Source: Ignavibacteria bacterium (lineage in GTDB: Bacteria; Bacteroidota; Ignavibacteria; Tepidaquicellales; Tepidaquicellaceae). From it: a stretch of 10,601 bases of DNA. Under the pieces are notes generated by a model. The model ran no database searches. It saw nothing but the letters and a program-made list of their open reading frames with translations, and was not told the DNA's origin. Both the position numbers and the translations under genes were made by a program. Shown piece after piece: positions 1 to 7,372 of this stretch. Every line of letters starts with the position of its first letter. Position 1 is the first letter of the stretch. The DNA lies in contig JADJAH010000039.1 in the NCBI GenBank assembly GCA_016704345.1, positions 1 to 10,601 on the forward strand, written 5' to 3'.

Positions 1-1665
1 GGATTCCCAATCACCGCATCAAAACCTCCCTGTGCAAATACTGCCGGAAATGCCTTCTGCCAATTGAAGGGCTTTATCTTTTTCTCTTCGCCAAAGTCTA
101 ATTGGTTAGAATAGAAGTCTGTATCTATCAGGCTGTTCCCAACCTTGATATTATCATCAAGTGTCGGAAGCACTCTCTCGTTAAACATCGAAAGCTGATG
201 TTCGATTGAGGCGGATGTTTCTCCTTCGAGGCACTTCAGGAGAAGACTAAGCTGTGTAACTTCCACTGCGTTTGCATCTATATCAACTCCAAAATATTAT
301 TGAGCAGAATTCTTTTCTTCTCCGAAGTAGTAAGACTTCCTTCGCAGTCAACACATCGCCCTTTGTCCCTCTCCTTGAGGAATGTATAGTTTCTTTGGAA
401 TAAATTTCTTTGTGCCAGTCAAGCAAAAACTGATATGCACCGAGCAAGAAACTGCCGCTTCCGCATGCGGGATCAACGATCTTCAGTTTGCTTACTTCAT
501 TCGGAGTCTTGCCTTCAACAAGTTTGCCTACTGTATTCTTTACAATGTAGTCAACAATGTACTGCGGCGTGTAATATACACCGCCGGCTTTTCTTACTTC
601 GGGCTTTTCTTCTATCTTTGCCTTGTGCGATTTGTCAATCCGTATGACCTTTCCAAGAAACTGTTCGTAAGCGCTTCCAGAGAATTCCACAGGGCAAGAC
701 TGCAAATTCATAAGGACTCTCGGGATAGTACAATTCGTTTATGATCTTCTTTACTACTTTATTCTCAACGGTTATCCCGCTGCTTATCCTGTCTTTCCTG
801 AAATCAAATAATCCTGAATTGTATTTATCATCTGCCTGCCTGAATGAAGTCAGGAGATTCCTGTAATAATCCTCTTGCAAGAGAGCGTTCTTCAATTCAA
901 CGCATGAAGTCTCAATGCCGCGGTCTTCGGCAATGCGCAGGAAAATGATCCTGTCTATTGTACTCTGAACAACAAAGTTAAGTTCATCCTCATCAAGGTT
1001 CCTGTTGTTCTTGCTGATAGACAATGCAAGCAGAGTTCTCCATCCGTCAAGGGATTGCAGAAACTCTTTGTCAACTGTAGTTGTGCCTTTCTTATTCTTG
1101 TCGCTTTGTATGAACTTATCAAAGCTTCCCTTGAGTACATGCTCTTTTGAGAATGTGCTCCAGAGAAAATCAAATTCATTGAGATAATCTTTATAGGTCA
1201 GATAGTTTATCCGTGCAACGGAAGCCCTGTCGTTTGGATGAGGTTTCTTCGTGCAGTCATATACAGAGAACTCTTCAAAATCAGTTATTATGCTCACGGG
1301 TAGTTTCGCGCTCCAGCCATATCTTCTTACCTGGTAGCTCGGGTGTATTTCATCTCTTACCTGTACGCTTGGTTTTTTTGCTTCAACAAAGAACAATCTC
1401 TTTCCGCCCGACAGCCGGAATGAATAATCAGGAGCTTTGGTCGCTCCTCTCACTTTCACCCTGTCTTCGTGAATAACTTCCCTGTAAGCTTCCGCAAAGC
1501 CCTGCTGATTATCAATATCCCAACCCAGTGTCTGAAAAACGGATCTATAAAATCGCGGCGTGTAAGCGTTTCGTTGTAATCTGATTTCTTGTAAGAGGCA
1601 TACTGTTCGTCGAAGCGGGTAACGAGTTCAGATACTTTACTATATGCTGAATCTTTTGTGTACAT
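1..1665 (-). CDS. Type IIG restriction-modification enzyme, N-terminal half (partial, frameshifted)
   Basis: This is a single-chain restriction endonuclease and N6-adenine DNA methyltransferase, cut by the window edge after about 555 residues; the family usually continues with a target-recognition domain. Reading from the ATG at 1665, about residues 20-130 form an HsdR_N-like nuclease domain: LGWDID, then APDYSF and FFVEAKKP, which fit the D...EAK PD-(D/E)XK pattern. A helical linker follows. The methyltransferase begins near residue 360 with GVYYTPQYIVDYIV, then the SAM-binding motif DPACGSGSFLL near residue 397, then IFGVDIDANAVEV, and the catalytic NPPY motif starts (FDAVIGNP) exactly where the window ends. 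The frame breaks at about 1529 (one base short), 691 (one extra base), about 325 and about 293 (one base short each); motifs resume in the next frame each time, so I read these as sequence errors. No separate specificity or methylase gene is visible. The start lacks a Shine-Dalgarno site. Confidence 0.9.
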
Positions 1666-1952
1666 AATTTCTGCAAAACTACAAAACTAAGTTGTTGAAA
1701 TGAAGTCTTAATGTTTGATATGCGGAATTGGGTAGGTATGCAAATCGATAAAAGTTCTTGCTCGAAGTATCTCACTGAATTGTCAAGGCTGGAATTAATG
1801 TCCTCCGCTGCCCTGCTTCGTATGGTCTCAGCTTCACCTTACTCAGCGGGAAACTCAATATCCCCTCCTTGTCTGAATCAGGATTAACATGATTTCAGGA
1901 TTTTCAGGATTATGAATTGGTTAAGCCTCTGCATTTGCATCATTAGATAACT
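1666..1952. other. Intergenic stretch before the RM gene
   Basis: About 290 bases with no supportable gene. It holds the upstream region of the RM gene and repeat copy A (1871-1911). The minus strand has two close matches to the Bacteroidota -7 motif TAnnTTTG (TAGTTTTG at 1674-1681 and 1682-1689), but no convincing -33 partner, and they lie only 9-24 bases from the start codon, so promoter status is open. Confidence 0.4.
1871..1911 (+). repeat. Interspersed ~40-bp repeat, copy A
   Basis: Begins with GTCTGAATCAGGATT, identical over 15 bases to copies B and C, and continues with CAGGATT-like submotifs spaced about 9-10 bases apart. It lies just beyond the 3' end of the small gene at 1953-2231. 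I recall similar intergenic repeats from Ignavibacteria and Bacteroidota genomes; that recollection was not checked here. Confidence 0.7.
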
Positions 1953-2231
1953 TCATATATCATAGAGCAAAGAATATGACCTAATCAGAGAGCTTTCAGG
2001 CTGCTTACTTCTCCTGCCGGTATTCTTCAATTTCCAATACGACTTGCACCTCCATGCAATGTAAGAATTCACTTTGCCCCTCCCGGCTGCTTTACACATT
2101 GCGGAATATTTTTTGAAATACTTACGCTCGTATATGAGAAACACCCTGTCTGTAATGTCATAAGGACAGTCTCTTCTGAAATGCCCCAGGTCTTTATCAA
2201 GTATCTTGATGATCAAATCTTCTAATGACAT
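1953..2231 (-). CDS. Small conserved-looking protein of unknown function
   Basis: A 92-residue basic protein beginning MSLEDLIIKILDKDLG if the ATG at 2231 is used. A GTG at 2252 would add seven residues (MNPDSDD), but these are simply the translation of repeat copy B, so I prefer the ATG. Notable stretches are YDITDRVFLIYERKYF and GRGKVNSYIAWRCKSYWKL, then a Ser/Arg-rich end (SSLIRSYSLL). It has no signal peptide, membrane segment or catalytic motif that I recognise. I have the impression that short proteins with a DITDxVFL and GKxxVNS layout recur in this lineage, but cannot name a family. It sits between repeat copies A and B, next to the GxxExxY gene and on the same strand. The frame is intact, unlike the RM gene beside it. 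Confidence 0.6.
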   Translation of the reverse strand: MSLEDLIIKILDKDLGHFRRDCPYDITDRVFLIYERKYFKKYSAMCKAAGRGKVNSYIAWRCKSYWKLKNTGRRSKQPESSLIRSYSLLYDI

Positions 2232-2233
2232 GT

Positions 2234-2273
2234 CGTCTGAATCAGGATTCACAGGATAACAGGATGTTTAGGA
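2234..2273 (+). repeat. Interspersed ~40-bp repeat, copy B
   Basis: Same orientation as copy A, beginning GTCTGAATCAGGATT followed by CACAGGATAACAGGAT. It separates the two small minus-strand genes at 1953-2231 and 2291-2698, starting 3 bases upstream of the first gene's preferred ATG and ending 17 bases from the stop of the second. Confidence 0.7.
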
Positions 2274-2290
2274 CTATGAAAAGTCTGAAC

Positions 2291-2698
2291 TTATGCACCT
2301 GATTGATTCTGATCATTCTTTTCACTGTACTTAGGATTGAACATCTTCTTGAACTCAAGACTCTTGCCTCCGAAGTTTATGAGCAGTCCAATCGGGAAAT
2401 CATATGCAACAGTGTAATTCTTTGCCTGAGCAATGTGAACATCTTCAAGTTGTATCAGCGCTTTGAGTTCGACTACTATTTTTCGATCCACTACAAAGTC
2501 AGCCCGCCTTGTTCCCACACATTCATCTTTGTAGAAAATGTCCTGATTAGGGTCTCTTTCATAAATTATTTCTGCATTGTTAAGCTCTATCGCCAGACAT
2601 CTCTGATATATTACTTCCTGAAATCCCGGTCCCATCGTTTTGTGAACTTCCATCGCGCATCCGATGATCTTGTAAGTTAGTTCGTCATACTTTTCCAT
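2291..2698 (-). CDS. GxxExxY family protein (PD-(D/E)XK nuclease-like)
   Basis: An intact 135-residue protein, close to the usual length of the GxxExxY family (Pfam PDDEXK_3 type). The name-giving motif is GPGFQEVIY at about residues 23-31, preceded by IIGCAMEVHKTMG. A nuclease-like core follows: RADFVVDRKIVVELKA at about residues 65-80, giving the D...E-x-K arrangement of PD-(D/E)XK enzymes, then a conserved tail with VHIAQAKNYTVAYDFPIGLLINFG. The family is widespread and often multicopy, and its substrate is not established. Repeat copies B and C flank it with opposite orientation. A possible -7 element (TATTTTTG, 2729-2736) lies upstream but lacks a matched -33 box. Family call is firm; nuclease activity is inferred from fold motifs. 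Confidence 0.93.
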   Translation of the reverse strand: MEKYDELTYKIIGCAMEVHKTMGPGFQEVIYQRCLAIELNNAEIIYERDPNQDIFYKDECVGTRRADFVVDRKIVVELKALIQLEDVHIAQAKNYTVAYDFPIGLLINFGGKSLEFKKMFNPKYSEKNDQNQSGA

Positions 2699-2965
2699 AC
2701 GTAATTCATTTTAATTGTTAATAGAATCCAAAAATAAATTACAAATCTGCGGAAATAATATCACGTTCAATTTTTTATATACATATCATATCGAGACTCA
2801 ACTAAAGCAGATCGTCTATCCAGTTCCGAAATCCTGAAAATTCTTTAATCCTGAGAATCCTGATTCAGACAATCCTCCGCAATCTCCTCTCCCACCAGTA
2901 CTTAAGCGACCGTTCATTCTGCAACGCCCCTCATATCAAGCCCTCCGGCACTTTCTTCAAAACCG
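2699..2965. other. Intergenic stretch upstream of the GxxExxY gene
   Basis: AT-rich to 2800, then mixed. It contains repeat copy C (2830-2870). No ORF with coding character and no RNA gene is apparent on either strand. Confidence 0.4.
2830..2870 (-). repeat. Interspersed ~40-bp repeat, copy C (inverted)
   Basis: Read on the minus strand it begins GTCTGAATCAGGATT and ends TTTTCAGGATT, matching copy A at both ends. Its orientation is opposite to copies A and B, so B and C form terminal inverted repeats around the GxxExxY gene. Confidence 0.7.
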
Positions 2966-3132
2966 TTTCACAAATCGCAAAACTTCTATTTGAACGGAAG
3001 TTGTAAAAAACATAATTTGCTTTTGAATTCATGTAAATACTTTGAAATGATTCTTATGAGTAGTTGGCAAAGCCTGATTTAGTAAGGGTTTGTGACAGTT
3101 CTTTTAAACGGAATATACTCAATAGTATTCCG
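2966..3132 (+). repeat. ~165-bp direct repeat, copy 1
   Basis: Shares TTTCACAAAT, GCAAAACTTCTATTTGAACG, AAAAAACATAATTTGC and TTTTGAATTCATG with copy 2 at a constant offset of 195 bases. The second half is more diverged (GGCAAAGCCTG versus GGTAAAGCGTG; GTGACAGTTCTTTT versus GTGACTGTTCTTTT). No reading frame is shared convincingly, so this is probably non-coding. Confidence 0.8.
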
Positions 3133-3160
3133 GCTTCAGATTGCCCGCTGCTGAAAATAT

Positions 3161-3329
3161 TTTCACAAATGGCAAAACTTCTATTTGAACGGAAATTGCA
3201 AAAAACATAATTTGCTTTTGAATTCATGCAAAGGTTCTGAAAATATTCCTGTGTACAGTCGGTAAAGCGTGGCTTGACATGGGATTGTGACTGTTCTTTT
3301 CAAAGGGAGAATACTCAACCCTGTTTTGC
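3161..3329 (+). repeat. ~165-bp direct repeat, copy 2
   Basis: Diverged second copy of the element at 2966, ending about 55 bases before the 21-bp array. The first ~70 bases are almost identical to copy 1 and the remainder drifts with small substitutions and indels. It ends in GAGAATACTCAACCCTG where copy 1 has GAATATACTCAATAG. Confidence 0.8.
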
Positions 3330-3384
3330 TGACGACTTCCTGGTCTTCGCAGAAAGAGTTCGAAAAATTGCTGGTGCATAAAAA

Positions 3385-3720
3385 CAGCGCGGACGTTCAG
3401 CGAAGATCCGCGGGTCGTCAGCAAACCTTCGCGGGTCGTCAGCAAACCTTCGCAGGTCGTTAGCAAACCTTCGCGGGTCGTCAGCAAACCTTCGCGGGTC
3501 GTCAGCAAACCTTCGCGGGTCGTCAGCAAACCTCCGCGGGTCGTCAGCAAACCTCCGCAGGTCGTCAGCAAACCTCCGCGGGTCGTCAGCAAACCTCCGC
3601 GGATCGTCAGCAAACCTCCGCGGATCGTCAGCAAACCTCCGCGGGTCGTTAGGAAACATTCGCGGGTTTCATGCAAAATCGGGTAACAAACCGAAAAAGA
3701 AGCGCGGATCATCAGCAAAG
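3385..3720. repeat. 21-bp tandem repeat array (minisatellite)
   Basis: Twelve nearly identical 21-base units fill 3406-3657 exactly (12 x 21), with core CGCGGGTCGTCAGCAAAC. Degenerate units continue in the same phase on both sides: one at 3385-3405, and at 3658-3678, 3679-3699 and 3700-3720, the last clearly recognisable. Variants fall in blocks: units 2-6 carry CTTCGC, units 7-12 CTCCGC, and adjacent units 10-11 share CGGATC, as expected from local duplication by slippage or unequal crossover. Because 21 is a multiple of 3, several frames stay open (heptads DPRRFAD and RGGLLTT on the minus strand, RGSSANL on the plus), but none has a convincing protein context. The array is much more GC-rich than its flanks. 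There are no spacers, so it is not a CRISPR. Confidence 0.92.
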
Positions 3721-3761
3721 AGAAAAGTGAAGAAAGTGAAGAATTTTAAAGGAATCGGGAA

Positions 3762-3902
3762 ATGAAAGACGCCAAAATCATAACAACTGAAAGTCACATT
3801 GTACCAAGAGCCAGGGCTCCTCCTATTATAGAGGCGCAGATAATTGCATTTTTTGGACTTCAAGACAAGGAGACGAGCGGGTTAGAACTATACTTTGACT
3901 GA
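3762..3902 (+). CDS. Possible small protein, 46 residues, unknown
   Basis: An ATG at 3762 is preceded by AAAGGA at 3748-3753, a reasonable ribosome binding site eight bases upstream, and opens a frame of 46 codons ending TGA at 3900-3902. The product starts MKDAKIITTESHIVPRARAP and ends GLELYFD, with a short hydrophobic stretch IIEAQIIAFFGL in the middle. It lies 32 bases upstream of the start of the 3935-4684 gene on the same strand, so it could be a leader gene of the same transcript. I recognise no family. A frame this short can arise by chance, and the segment may instead be untranslated leader. Confidence 0.3.
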   Translation: MKDAKIITTESHIVPRARAPPIIEAQIIAFFGLQDKETSGLELYFD

Positions 3903-3934
3903 TAATTATTTCATAAACTCTAAATTCAAATAAA

Positions 3935-4684
3935 ATGCCAAAATCAGAAATGAGAAGGACATATCTCGGCTCGGATGCCGATATGATCCAAACAGCAAAG
4001 ATAATCTTCGGAAGTTTTCTTGAAGACAAAGATGCCTTCAGAACTTTCGACTCCGACTATGGGGATGCATTCATTACAAGATTCAAAATTGATCTTCAGG
4101 AAGCGGAAGATATTGCAAAAATCGGCGCAGTAACCGGTGAACTCATAGGTCTGAGCGCTGACGTAGAAAGTGCAATGGAAAAGAGCAAGAATTACTTCCT
4201 GCTTACAAAACACTTCGTCGAGAAAGCATTTCCCGACAACAGGGGCGTATGGAAAGAATTCGGATATGACAGCTACGAGATCTCCAGACGATACCAGTCA
4301 GATATGATACAGTTCATGAATCAGTTCTACAACTCCGCGATGAAATACAGAAACGAACTGACAGCCGTGAACTTCTCACAGCAGATGATCGATGAGATCG
4401 GATCTCTCAAGAGGGAGCTCGACGAAGCGAATCAGCGTCAGGAGAACTTCAAAAAGAGCAGGACAACGATGACACAGGACAGGCTGACGGAGCTGAATTC
4501 ATGCTGGAAAGAGATCTCCGAGATTGCGCGATTGGGTAAGCTGATCTTCGCGAATGATTTCGGAAGATATCAGAAATACGTGATCAATCCATCCGGGCAG
4601 CCGAGTCCCCGCACCTCCGGAGCCACCGCAGGCACCGCAATCAACACAAGGTCAGGCGTGAGGAAATACCGGGCATGCCCGTAA
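3935..4684 (+). CDS. Helical protein of unknown function, 249 residues
   Basis: A complete, unbroken gene on the strand opposite most of its neighbours, with an A-rich, Shine-Dalgarno-free start (CAAATAAAATG), typical for Bacteroidota-like genomes. No signal peptide or membrane segment is visible. The protein is charged and predicted mostly helical. Its recognisable stretches are DADMIQTAKIIFGSFL near residue 14, HFVEKAFPDNRGVWKEFGYD near residue 92, a heptad-like helix around 150-185 (IDEIGSLKRELDEANQRQEN), and CWKEISEIARLGKLIFANDF near 190-210. A low-complexity Ser/Gly/Thr-rich tail of about 30 residues ends in basic residues (RKYRACP). I believe similar hypothetical proteins (KAFPDNxxVWxEFGYD, AGKxIFxxDFxxYQ) exist in this lineage, but none has a function known to me. 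A strong terminator follows 11 bases after the stop, so it forms its own unit, perhaps with the small ORF upstream. Confidence 0.85.
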   Translation: MPKSEMRRTYLGSDADMIQTAKIIFGSFLEDKDAFRTFDSDYGDAFITRFKIDLQEAEDIAKIGAVTGELIGLSADVESAMEKSKNYFLLTKHFVEKAFPDNRGVWKEFGYDSYEISRRYQSDMIQFMNQFYNSAMKYRNELTAVNFSQQMIDEIGSLKRELDEANQRQENFKKSRTTMTQDRLTELNSCWKEISEIARLGKLIFANDFGRYQKYVINPSGQPSPRTSGATAGTAINTRSGVRKYRACP

Positions 4685-4695
4685 ATGGAAAGATC

Positions 4696-4722
4696 AGGCG
4701 GCCGGGAAACCGGCCGTCTTTT
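4696..4722 (+). terminator. Rho-independent terminator of the 3935-4684 gene
   Basis: A 10-bp stem (4696-4705 pairing with 4710-4719, core CGGCCGG/CCGGCCG) closes a GAAA tetraloop of the GNRA class, and the 3' arm runs into TTTTTT. It starts 11 bases after the stop codon. The T tract lies only on the plus-strand side. Confidence 0.92.
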
Positions 4723-4898
4723 TTGTATCTGAAAAAGTTTGCAAAGTTATGAGATTGGAGTGTGCAATGAAATGGATATTTGGTTAGTTTATTTGCCTGA
4801 CGTCAACTTTATGTCAACGCGTCCTTTCTGTCAGCACACTTTCAATTGAATTGTTCTTCTGGCATCAGGACTTGCGTTTTGGTGCATTTACATAGTTT

Positions 4899-4941
4899 GT
4901 GTCGGGAAGCCCCCCTGCTGGAGGAAGGGAAGTACCGACAC
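4899..4941. repeat. Hairpin with internal GGGAAG direct repeat between convergent genes
   Basis: GTGTCGG at 4899-4905 pairs with CCGACAC at 4935-4941 across a 29-base loop. GGGAAG occurs twice, at 4904-4909 and 4927-4932, and CCCCCC at 4910-4915 could pair with part of GGAGGAAGGG. It lies just beyond the stop of the minus-strand secreted-protein gene (4954) but has no T tract on that side. It may be an mRNA-end hairpin or a palindromic repeat element. The rest of 4723-4953 holds nothing I can name. Confidence 0.45.
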
Positions 4942-4953
4942 CACAAATGAACA

Positions 4954-6159
4954 CTATTTCAGTAAAACCAATTTGATCGACTCGGAAAGATCTCCAACAG
5001 TCAATCTGCAAAAAGCACCTCCTGCAAGATTACTTCCGCTGAATGGTATCTCATAACTTCCTGCGGGTTGATAGTTCTTAAGAGGTTCGAGATTCTCCGT
5101 CCATGGAACCTCTTAAATTTCAAGAGCTGCAAAGGTTCTTGTTCCAGGTGAATCTGATCAGTGTTGTCGGATTGAATGGATTTGGGTAATTCTGATGAAG
5201 CGTAAAAAACTTTGCGGGAGTTGCGTCTGCAGGTTTCAACTCCAACCAGTGATTTACAGGTGCTCTGAAAATATTTCCCCTGTTCTTCCTGCGTAAAATA
5301 AATTCATCTGAAAAAGTAAGGCGTTCCAATATTGGTATCAGTTACTCCGCCATTGAAAGACAACCATTGAAGACCATTATTCAGTGAATAAAAAATTCCG
5401 AGTTTCTTAGAGCAGCAACAAGCACCCCATTCACAACTATAGATCATTAATCCATGGATGCGAAGCCCGCTTATTGCTCTGCTCCCAACTGCTTCCTGTA
5501 TCGGATGAATAAAAAAATCCAAGATCTGAACCTGTGAAAAGAAGCCCCGGCTTAGATTCAATTGAATGCATATTGCAGTTAAGTAAGCCGTTTCCGAACG
5601 GCGACCAGTTAACTCCGTTGTTTGTTGATCTGAATCCTCCGCCGGCAAGTCCTAAGAAGAATCCTGCTTCATTCTTGTGAAGGCTGTAAAGAACATCACC
5701 CTCACCCAATGCAAACCTGCTCCAATTCAATCCGTTGTTTGTTGTTTTGAATACACCTGCAAGCGAGCAACCCGCATAGACTACTCCGGAATCAGAGAGT
5801 AACTCAACAACGCTGGTCTGAGAAATGCCCGAACCTGTGTTGCTCCAATTGTTTCCGGGAGGAACTGCTCTGAACACACGCTCGGATATTGTTGAAACAA
5901 AAAGATAACCCCCGGACCGGGCAAGAGATGTTGTACTAAGATTCTGTCCTAATCCTGAATTAGATTGGTTCCATTGAATTCCATTGTCAGGAGAATAGAA
6001 GAAGCCGTTACCTCCTGTAGCGGCGTAAACTGTATCATCCTCTGCAAGTACTGAATTTATGAAAGAGTTCTGAAGGTTGGCGGTGTTTGTCCATTGGCCC
6101 GCAACCGAGCGACAGACAGCAATGACTGCAATCAAAAGGAGAAATCGTAAGAGAATCAT
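4954..6159 (-). CDS. Secreted Asp-box repeat protein with T9SS C-terminal sorting domain (frameshifted)
   Basis: An exported protein of about 400 residues, probably passed to the surface by the type IX secretion system. It starts with a signal peptide (MILLRFLLLIAVIAVCRSVAGQW) that suggests cleavage near residue 21. Asp-box/BNR-like repeats follow at roughly 40-residue spacing: FYSPDNGIQW, VFKTTNNGLNW, GFRSTNNGVNW, FFYSSDTGSSW and GIFYSLNNGLQW, indicating a beta-propeller. The C-terminus has the T9SS type A signature FTLHQNYPNPFNPTTLIRF, then LEPLKNYQPAGSYEIPFSG, ending SESIKLVLLK before TAG at 4954-4956. The frame breaks at about 5438, 5400, 5310 and near 5110-5140, but motifs continue in the next frame each time. 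Ligand or enzymatic role cannot be read from this. It starts 18 bases after the decarboxylase stop, suggesting co-transcription. Confidence 0.88.
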
Positions 6160-6177
6160 TATCGTTTGAGAAATTTA

Positions 6178-7152
6178 TCAGTGAACTGCTTTCCCAGACT
6201 TCAACGCCCCTCTCTTAAAATAATCATATGTGATCTTTAATCCTTTCCGCTCTCGTACTCTGGGTTCCCATCCGAGTATTTCCCTTTGCCTTTGTGATGT
6301 CAGGCTGTCTTTGCTTGGGATCATCTTTGGGCAAAGGCTTATAGCCAATCTTCTGATCCGTTCCGTAAGTTTTATAATTTCTTCAGCAAATTCTTTGATC
6401 GTGATTTCGTCGGATTGCCTATGTTGACTGGCATCATAATAATCGCTCAACAGCAATCTGTAAATTGCGTCAATGATCATCAACAAAACAGAAGGAATGT
6501 GTCTGGCTTGCGTCTCCGAATACGGTAATGTCTTCACCTTGATAGCCTTGGCTGAAAAATGCCGGAAGAGCACGCCCGTCGTTTAGGTCTCATGCGCGAC
6601 CGTAAGTATTGAATATTCTGACGATCCTTGTCTCGAGTCCGTGATATGTTGATACGCCATTGCTGGTGCTCCAGAATCTCTTTGCTTCATCATAGACACC
6701 GCGCGGACCTATGGGATTGACATTTCCCCAGTATTCTTCATTCTGAGGATGAACGCTTGGATCACCGTAAATTTCAGAAGTAGATGCAATGAGAAATCTC
6801 GCTTTTTTTTTTTCTTTTGCAAGTCCGAGAAGATTGTGTGTGCCAAGTGAACCGACCTTTAAAGTTTGTATCGGAATTTTCAGATAATCAATTGGTGAAG
6901 CGGGTGATGCGAAGTGAAGAATGTAGTCTAGCTTGCCGGGAACATGCACAAACTTTGTAACGTCGTGAAAATAGAATTCAAATTCTTTAGCGGGAACAGA
7001 TGCTCGATATATTGCATCGAACCGGTGATGAGGATTGTCCATTCCAATAACATGAAATCTTTCTTTATAAATCTATCGCACAGATGCGAGCCGAGAAACC
7101 CAGGCGCTCCGGTGATCAGCACGCGTTTCTGAGTATTGTCGTGATTGGTCAT
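6178..7152 (-). CDS. UDP-glucuronate decarboxylase-type SDR enzyme (frameshifted)
   Basis: An extended short-chain dehydrogenase that most resembles UDP-glucuronate decarboxylase (UDP-xylose synthase), which converts UDP-glucuronate to UDP-xylose in the cytoplasm for glycan synthesis. About 325 codons fits the family. The N-terminal NAD-binding motif reads VLITGAPGFLGSHLCDRF, followed by ITGSMQYIEHLFPLKN, HDVTKFVHVPGKLDYILHFA and SPIDYLKIPIQTLKVGS. The catalytic region is STSEIYGDPSVHPQNEEYWG with the Tyr-x-x-x-Lys motif in VYDEAKRF, then RIVRIFNTYG. Downstream, DGRALPAFFSQ, DITVFGDASQTHSF, DAIYRLLLSDYYDA, NPDEITIKEFAEEIIKLT, KPLPKDDPKQRQPDI and GLKITYDYF appear in alternating frames. At least six small indels are needed, around 7060, 6985, 6665, 6600, 6470 and 6430-6250. 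A dTDP-glucose dehydratase-like relative is possible but fits less well. Confidence 0.92.
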
Positions 7153-7372
7153 TCTAAATAATTTTTGTGCAATTTACAAATTGAAATCTAAGATTGGAGT
7201 TAGAAAACACAAGTTGCATTTGTAGCATTGAGGATTAACGGAGGAGACACTAAGATACAGAGAGTGTTAAAGGGATTATAGTAAATTCTCATTCGGTTTT
7301 GTCTGCAGTCACAGACAAGATGAGGGAAATGGAGAATTAGAATTGAAAGAACCACTACTTGATTTTAAACCT
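7153..7372. other. Intergenic stretch with small hairpin
   Basis: It separates the dockerin-tailed gene from the decarboxylase gene, both on the minus strand. TTGTCTG at 7299-7305 and CAGACAA at 7312-7318 form a 7-bp stem with a six-base loop, about 55 bases beyond the upstream gene's stop; no T tract follows, so terminator function is weakly supported. No ORF or further signal is apparent. Confidence 0.35.

Noticed and set aside
1..1665. Programmed frameshifting in the RM gene
   Set aside because: There are four shifts in both directions at sites without slippery heptamers, and similar shifts affect unrelated genes in the window.
1545..1775. Minus-strand frame overlapping the RM gene start
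   Set aside because: It overlaps the well-supported N-terminus of the RM enzyme in another frame and has no recognisable protein features.
1781..1786. Consensus -35 TTGACA on the minus strand upstream of the RM gene
   Set aside because: No -10 hexamer occurs at 16-18 bases spacing.
2303..2680. Plus-strand frame opposite the GxxExxY gene
   Set aside because: It is the antisense shadow of a gene with clear family motifs on the minus strand.
1871..2870. Classical insertion sequence
   Set aside because: No transposase is present and no target-site duplication could be identified around the repeats.
3224..3718. Long minus-strand open frames with RGGLLTT or DPRRFAD heptad repeats over the array
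   Set aside because: A 21-base period keeps several frames open on both strands. No ribosome site, domain or conserved flank supports translation, and two different minus frames are equally open.
3385..3720. CRISPR array
   Set aside because: The units are contiguous, too short and without unique spacers, and no cas gene is present.
3385..3720. Plasmid iterons or replication origin
   Set aside because: No replication initiator gene, DnaA boxes or AT-rich melting region accompanies the repeats.
3889..3894. TATACT as a -10 box for the 3935 gene
   Set aside because: No -35-like sequence lies at the right distance, and TACTTTG is one base short of the TAnnTTTG motif.
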